In this document: positions 9,201 to 11,348 of the stretch, one piece after another | Position numbering within the stretch: the stretch's first letter is position 1 | How the letters are laid out: each line of letters opens with the position of its first letter | Assembly: GCA_959606905.1 (NCBI GenBank) | Contig: CAUHML010000104.1 | Coordinates: 1 to 11,348, forward strand | Length of the DNA stretch: 11,348 nucleotides | Reading direction: 5' to 3' | DNA from: an uncultured Bacteroides sp. | GTDB taxonomy: Bacteria; Bacteroidota; Bacteroidia; Bacteroidales; Bacteroidaceae | Translations under genes and position numbers: made by a program | Notes under the pieces: generated by a model | Database searches by the model: none | Seen by the model: the letters and a program-made list of their open reading frames with translations, nothing else | What the model was told of the DNA's origin: nothing

Positions 9201-9538
9201 AAATCAGAGCGGCCATGAAGGTTAATAATCTGATCTACATATCCGATATAGCTAACTTTTATCTGTTTGGCATCAGCAGGAATATTCAGCGTAAACCGAC
9301 CGTCAATATCGGTAATTACTCCTGCATTGCTTCCTATGACCACTACATTACAACCAATCAGTGGTTCACCATTCGCATCTGTCACAAGTCCTTTGATGAT
9401 GCGGCCCGTCTGGACTACCATCAAACTCTCTTCTACAGAATCATTTGCATAGAGCAATACACCGGGCGAACCACCCAGCAGCATGGCGAAAGCCAATGCG
9501 ACTCCTTTTGAACATAAGAATTTGGATTTAATTTCCAT
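6290..9538 (-). CDS. susC-like: SusC/RagA-family TonB-dependent outer-membrane transporter
   Basis: 1082 residues. A signal peptide (about 1-31, ending LLYA) is followed directly by a carboxypeptidase-regulatory-like Ig domain (about 45-118, GRIIKGLVTDANGEPLIGCNV...). The SusC TonB-box region DEVVVVGYGTQKKATLTGAV lies at 125-144. The plug domain has QIRGLTSVNGGSPLIIVDGVPV (188-209) and VLKDGSASIYGAKAANGVI (228-246), and a long beta-barrel ends in WSFGLNITL. It imports oligosaccharides across the outer membrane using TonB energy, with the SusD protein downstream as lid. There is no STN domain between signal peptide and Ig domain, so it is not built as a signal transducer to a FecR-type anti-sigma factor, although an ECF sigma gene lies only 49 bases upstream. 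I saw no good TAnnTTTG box in that gap, so it is likely cotranscribed with the sigma gene or read from a sigma-specific promoter. Confidence 0.97.
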   Translation of the reverse strand: MEIKSKFLCSKGVALAFAMLLGGSPGVLLYANDSVEESLMVVQTGRIIKGLVTDANGEPLIGCNVVVIGSNAGVITDIDGRFTLNIPADAKQIKVSYIGYVDQIINLHGRSDFKVVLKEDNNALDEVVVVGYGTQKKATLTGAVEQIGSQVLESRAITNVGAALQGATPGLVVTRSSSRPGNEGLNFQIRGLTSVNGGSPLIIVDGVPVLNSESFQNLNSDDIENISVLKDGSASIYGAKAANGVILVTTKKGKGKTTVDYGFNMRFTTNGIMAFSPSMQEYASMWLEANKEMPEHDWWGWGEENLKKMAQGIEGIYESTVADWGTMFVGNANRLDELFARRYSYQHNLSVAGSTDKSDYRISLAYADNQANLATAYDGQKQLNLRLNYGIKLTDWFKLETLASMIKTNTETPTHGIDRTLYGNDAPFFPAKNPYGQWYANFGNVGDRNAAAATTDGGRDEREKLTTRVDFKALVDIWKGITFEGTASFQNEEYRRERYSLPVQCYNWFGEQTAKLVYETTQTLSTPQDVLNFKDSHQPGYLVQANNARYQYYSGLLKYKRTFAEVHNIDAMFGINAEKWVTKKVVTAREKFEDAGIYDLNLATGTQGNGGGKTHNGTYSYIARLNYNYAEKYMVELMGRRDGNSKFAPGYRFKSFGSVSLGWAFSEEQFVEFLKPVLSFGKLRLSYGSSGNDVGLGDYDYVSTVSLGTAGFGTIPANQVSSGFGGLISYDRTWEKVSQKNFGIDLNFFDNRLKATFDYFIKDNTGMLVNVTYPGVLGGKAPKTNSGHLNVKGWEFTIGWRDQIKDFSYYANFNIGDTKSLLKEMEGADSYGAGWNAAVNGYPLNSYFLYRTDGYFKDQAEVDRYYALYGEGKEDLTGVGAGSASRLRPGDTKRLDLNGDYKISGAGNENSDLQYLGDSNPHFVFGFTLGGSWKGIDVNAMFQGVGKQYVIRNDWMAYPFQTRTANQNPTYLGKTWTESNPNAEFPRLTTNANLARWNYQNNDFMMQNNRYIRLKTLIVGYTLPQIWTRKVKLEKVRVYFSGNDLWEATSIRDGFDPEMGAASNNSGYPFARTWSFGLNITL

Positions 9539-9587
9539 AATACTATTAAATTGTTAAAGTTAATATGTGTTTTTCCGAATCTGGTAT

Positions 9588-10118
9588 TTAACCGACTTTG
9601 GAGAATTCATTTTTCAAATAGGTGCGAACCGTTTTACGAGCCAGTAATAGTTGACATTCTACTGTACGGGGAGATAAGGACAGCTTTCCTGCAATGGCAG
9701 GACAAGAGAGTTCATGATTGAAACTAAGTTCATAAATCTGACGGCGTTTAACAGGAAGAGCTTCCATAACCAGGTCATGCATCTTCTTTAGTTCACGAAA
9801 ATGAATGGTATCTTCTGTGGTATTCCGACTGGTGTCTTCCATCCTATTATATATGTAGGCGACGAAATCTTCCTGTTTATAATAACGACGGATTTTATCG
9901 GTTACTATATTGCGAGCGATGGTAAAAAGCAAAGACCAGACTGTATCTTTGTTCACGAATGCCCTGTGTTCCCATAAGCGGACAAAGACATCCTGTGCCA
10001 AATCTTCCGCTTCATGCGGATGGCAAATGCGGATAGCGATATAGTTCTTGATATACTCCTTATATTTAAGATAGCATTCAGAGAAGAAGTCGTCAAATGT
10101 AGCTTGCTGTTTATTCAT
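9588..10118 (-). CDS. ECF-type RNA polymerase sigma-70 factor, Bacteroidetes expansion type
   Basis: 176 residues, typical for ECF sigma factors. The sigma-2 region has the hallmark HEAEDLAQDVFVRLWEHR (35-52), which contacts core polymerase, followed by the -10-recognising part WSLLFTIARNIVTDKIRR (61-78). The sigma-4 region (about 118-170) holds LPVKRRQIYELSFNHELSCP and the helix-turn-helix AIAGKLSLSPRTVECQLLLARKTV (141-164), which reads the -35 element. Such sigma factors usually sit beside a FecR-like anti-sigma gene and an STN-containing SusC; here the next gene, 49 bases on, is a SusC without STN and no anti-sigma gene is visible. It probably directs transcription of the downstream operon and possibly itself. 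What activates it, and whether an anti-sigma exists elsewhere, cannot be seen. Confidence 0.95.
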   Translation of the reverse strand: MNKQQATFDDFFSECYLKYKEYIKNYIAIRICHPHEAEDLAQDVFVRLWEHRAFVNKDTVWSLLFTIARNIVTDKIRRYYKQEDFVAYIYNRMEDTSRNTTEDTIHFRELKKMHDLVMEALPVKRRQIYELSFNHELSCPAIAGKLSLSPRTVECQLLLARKTVRTYLKNEFSKVG

Positions 10119-10148
10119 GGCATTAAATTTATCCGTTTAACGATGATA

Positions 10149-10177
10149 CAAAAGTAGGAACAAGTTTCAAATTCAAA
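10149..10177 (-). promoter_or_regulatory. Putative Bacteroides promoter of the sigma-factor operon
   Basis: Reading the minus strand, a -7 box TACTTTTG (10156-10149) fits the TAnnTTTG consensus and follows a TTTG -33 box (10177-10174) with a 17-base spacer, slightly shorter than usual. It ends 30 bases before the sigma-factor ATG, giving a short leader. This would be the main start for the sigma-susC-susD-TIG-TIG-lyase operon. Assigned by pattern only. Confidence 0.5.
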
Positions 10178-10181
10178 TATC

Positions 10182-10190
10182 ACAAAAGTA
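10182..10190 (-). promoter_or_regulatory. Second copy of the -7-like box upstream of the sigma gene
   Basis: The nine-base word TACTTTTGT seen in the putative promoter occurs again here, 34 bases upstream in the same orientation. A TTG lies 22 bases further upstream (10215-10213) as a possible -33 element. It could be a second, weaker promoter or a regulator-binding repeat. Confidence 0.3.
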
Positions 10191-10222
10191 ACAGATAACA
10201 AAACTATCGTAACAAGCGTGTA

Positions 10223-10234
10223 TTTTTGCAAAAA
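10223..10234. repeat. Short perfect AT-rich palindrome upstream of the sigma gene
   Basis: TTTTTGCAAAAA is a 12-base perfect inverted repeat about 105 bases before the sigma-factor start, upstream of both -7-like boxes. Its position suits an operator, but AT-rich palindromes of this size arise by chance in such DNA. No specific regulator is implied. Confidence 0.2.
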
Positions 10235-10270
10235 CTTCCCATTTCATCGGGATAAATCTAACCGTCACAC

Positions 10271-10310
10271 CAATAAAAAAGGGGATGTCGTTACATTTGA
10301 CGACTCCCCT
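10271..10310 (-). terminator. Rho-independent terminator of the small lipoprotein gene
   Basis: On the minus strand, AGGGGAGTCGT (10310-10300) pairs with ACGACATCCCCT (10291-10280) across an eight-base loop, with one bulged A. Six Ts (10280-10275) follow at the foot of the stem, the form of a strong intrinsic terminator. It lies about 45 bases after the lipoprotein stop codon and about 150 bases before the sigma gene, so it separates the two transcription units. Confidence 0.85.
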
Positions 10311-10326
10311 GTTCTTATATTTGCAT

Positions 10327-10344
10327 GGATGAAAGCTTTCATCC
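10327..10344. repeat. 18-base perfect palindrome in the 3' untranslated region
   Basis: GGATGAAAGCTTTCATCC is fully self-complementary and sits 11 bases after the lipoprotein stop codon, just before the terminator. In RNA it would form a seven-pair hairpin with a four-base AGCU-type loop. It may stabilise the mRNA 3' end, serve as a protein site, or be a second stem of the termination region. Function unknown. Confidence 0.5.
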
Positions 10345-10355
10345 GGAAGGATTCA

Positions 10356-10730
10356 TTATTTATTTTCCTGTGATGCCTGGAAATCCGGTATACGTTTTAC
10401 GTTCGCACCTTTCATCACACCTCTTTTGATCGCTTCATTCGTATCGCTGATTTCTTTCTTCACACGTTTATAGTATTCTTTTGTCAGTCCTTTCTCTACT
10501 GCTTCCGATTCTGTTACTGCCCAAAGATACTGATAATCCATCAACATCAAATCCGGTGCCACTATTTTAAAGAAAACACTATCATTTGCAAATTTTTCAC
10601 GTAAGTCTCCCAAATAGATGGTATCTGCAGGATTTACCTCCTTAACATTTGCATTATTTTTTGAACTGCTACCTCCGCAAGAAGATAACATCAAACCTCC
10701 TACCAATGAAATTAAAACTAATACTTTCAT
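10356..10730 (-). CDS. Small lipoprotein of unknown function
   Basis: 124 residues from the ATG at 10730, chosen because it starts the signal peptide MKVLVLISLVGGLMLSSC (Cys18, lipobox LSSC). The longer frame to 10778 opens with TTG and would put 16 extra residues ahead of the signal. The mature protein begins GGSSSKNN, a flexible non-acidic tether that lacks the acidic surface-export run, so an inner-leaflet, periplasm-facing position is more likely (inference). The remainder, about 35-124, mixes a short hydrophobic segment (VFFKIVAPDLMLM, 52-64) with a charged, probably helical part (73-110). I do not recognise a family. It has its own putative promoter upstream and a terminator downstream, so it appears to be a single-gene unit between two regulator genes. 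It may have no link to glycan use. Confidence 0.8.
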   Translation of the reverse strand: MKVLVLISLVGGLMLSSCGGSSSKNNANVKEVNPADTIYLGDLREKFANDSVFFKIVAPDLMLMDYQYLWAVTESEAVEKGLTKEYYKRVKKEISDTNEAIKRGVMKGANVKRIPDFQASQENK

Positions 10731-10807
10731 ATCAACATATATTATAAAATAAAACTTTTTCTGCTCCAATGTGAACAAGATCTTACAATTATCTCACTTA
10801 TTGAGCG

Positions 10808-10837
10808 CAAATGTAATAATTAAACTACAAACACAAA
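10808..10837 (-). promoter_or_regulatory. Putative Bacteroides promoter of the small lipoprotein gene
   Basis: On the minus strand a -7 box TACATTTG (10815-10808), an exact TAnnTTTG match, follows a TTTG -33 box (10837-10834) with an 18-base spacer. The site starts seven bases after the stop codon of the regulator gene and gives a leader of about 70 bases before the ATG at 10730. Assigned by consensus match alone. Confidence 0.55.
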
Positions 10838-10844
10838 CACAATG

Positions 10845-11348
10845 TCATTCTTTTCTTCCCGATTCCTCGGCATATTGCTTGGGAAGCATCCCGAACATTT
10901 CTCTAAAACACTTCGAGAAATAGCTGGGTGAACTGAATCCTACCCGGTTCGCTATTTCAACAATCGGCAACTGACTTCCTTGTAATAATTGTGCCGCCCG
11001 TTTCAAACGGATGCTGCGAATAAAGTCTGTCGGTGTGTGTCCGGTGATGGATTGCAGCTTGCGGTAAAGGCTCATACGCACCATACCCAAATCGCCACTC
11101 AATTCTTCTACGCCATATTCCGGATTGTCCATGTTCTTTTCTATGTATTCCAGACACTTCTGTATGAGCTGTTCGTCTACTGAAGTAATGGTGATAGCAC
11201 TCGGATTTACTTCTATGTTTTTACGGAATTCCTGTTTTCTCTTTTCCTGCTGCTCTATCAGCTTTTCAATGCGTACCATCAGCATATCAAAGTTGAAAGG
11301 TTTCGACATATAAGAGTCTGCTCCTACTTCATAGCTGTTAATCTTGAT
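10845..11348 (-). CDS. Hybrid two-component regulator, C-terminal end: receiver tail plus AraC-type DNA-binding domain (5' part outside window)
   Basis: 167 codons are present and the frame is open to the window edge. The first 20 residues, including YEVGADSYMSKPF (6-18), are the end of a response-regulator receiver domain: the Lys of SKP is its conserved beta-5 lysine. A charged linker (about 27-55) leads to an AraC/XylS helix-turn-helix domain (about 63-163), with VEELSGDLGMVRMSLYRKLQ (80-99) as first HTH and IVEIANRVGFSSPSYFSKCF (129-148) as second. The pairing of receiver with AraC domain in Bacteroides, next to susC/D genes, points to a hybrid two-component system: periplasmic sensor, kinase, receiver and AraC domain in one membrane protein that senses an oligosaccharide and activates its PUL. 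The sensor and kinase are not visible, so a stand-alone response regulator cannot be excluded. Confidence 0.88.
   Translation of the reverse strand: MKINSYEVGADSYMSKPFNFDMLMVRIEKLIEQQEKRKQEFRKNIEVNPSAITITSVDEQLIQKCLEYIEKNMDNPEYGVEELSGDLGMVRMSLYRKLQSITGHTPTDFIRSIRLKRAAQLLQGSQLPIVEIANRVGFSSPSYFSKCFREMFGMLPKQYAEESGRKE

Noticed and set aside
9539..9587. Separate promoter between the sigma gene and susC
   Set aside because: Only TAACTTTA is present, which lacks the TTTG end of the consensus. A sigma-specific promoter cannot be excluded, but nothing in the gap supports one.
10292..10299. TACATTTG on the plus strand, resembling a -7 box
   Set aside because: It is the loop of the terminator hairpin, has no plus-strand gene downstream, and is best explained as chance.
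10731..10778. Longer start for the small lipoprotein
   Set aside because: It also relies on TTG and would bury the signal peptide; the ATG at 10730 gives a standard lipobox at Cys18.
10957..11157. 66-codon minus-strand frame inside the regulator gene
   Set aside because: It is an out-of-frame shadow of the AraC domain, whose own frame is continuous and conserved.

Overview
The window reads as part of a polysaccharide utilization locus (PUL) from a gut-type Bacteroides. The evidence is a SusC/SusD pair, IPT/TIG surface lipoproteins, the C-terminal end of a hybrid two-component regulator, a Bacteroidetes-type ECF sigma factor, AT-rich short intergenic gaps, and promoters of the Bacteroides form (TTTG ... 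TAnnTTTG). All credible genes lie on the minus strand, so transcription runs from high to low coordinates.

Layout in transcription order: (1) 11348-10845, the end of a hybrid two-component/AraC regulator whose sensor part lies outside the window. (2) 10730-10356, a small lipoprotein of unknown function with its own putative promoter and a strong intrinsic terminator. (3) 10118-9588, an ECF sigma factor preceded by two copies of a -7-like box. (4) 9538-6290, a SusC-like TonB-dependent transporter. (5) 6256-4460, a SusD-like lipoprotein. (6) 4423-3230 and 3180-1141, two IPT/TIG lipoproteins in the SusE/SusF position that share a homologous C-terminal domain. (7) 1079-1, the first 359 residues of an alginate-lyase-superfamily lipoprotein, cut by the window edge. 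Gaps from the sigma gene to the lyase are only 33-61 bases and show no terminator, so genes 3-7 probably form one operon.

Proposed working: the lyase cuts a uronic-acid polysaccharide, the TIG proteins and SusD capture chains or oligosaccharides at the surface, and the SusC/D complex imports them with TonB energy. The exact substrate is not proven; alginate or glucuronan are reasonable guesses from the lyase family. The sigma factor, and possibly the hybrid regulator, would switch the operon on. No anti-sigma gene is present beside the sigma gene, and the SusC lacks the STN signalling domain, which is unlike the usual ECF/anti-sigma/transducer arrangement.

No stretch longer than 300 bases is gene-free. 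The largest gap (10119-10355) holds a terminator, a perfect palindrome and the sigma-gene promoter region. I saw no tRNA, rRNA, CRISPR array, insertion sequence or credible plus-strand gene. The window is largely a well-recognised type of locus. Its less usual points are the regulatory arrangement, the paired TIG proteins, and a possible switchable RNA structure before the lyase gene.
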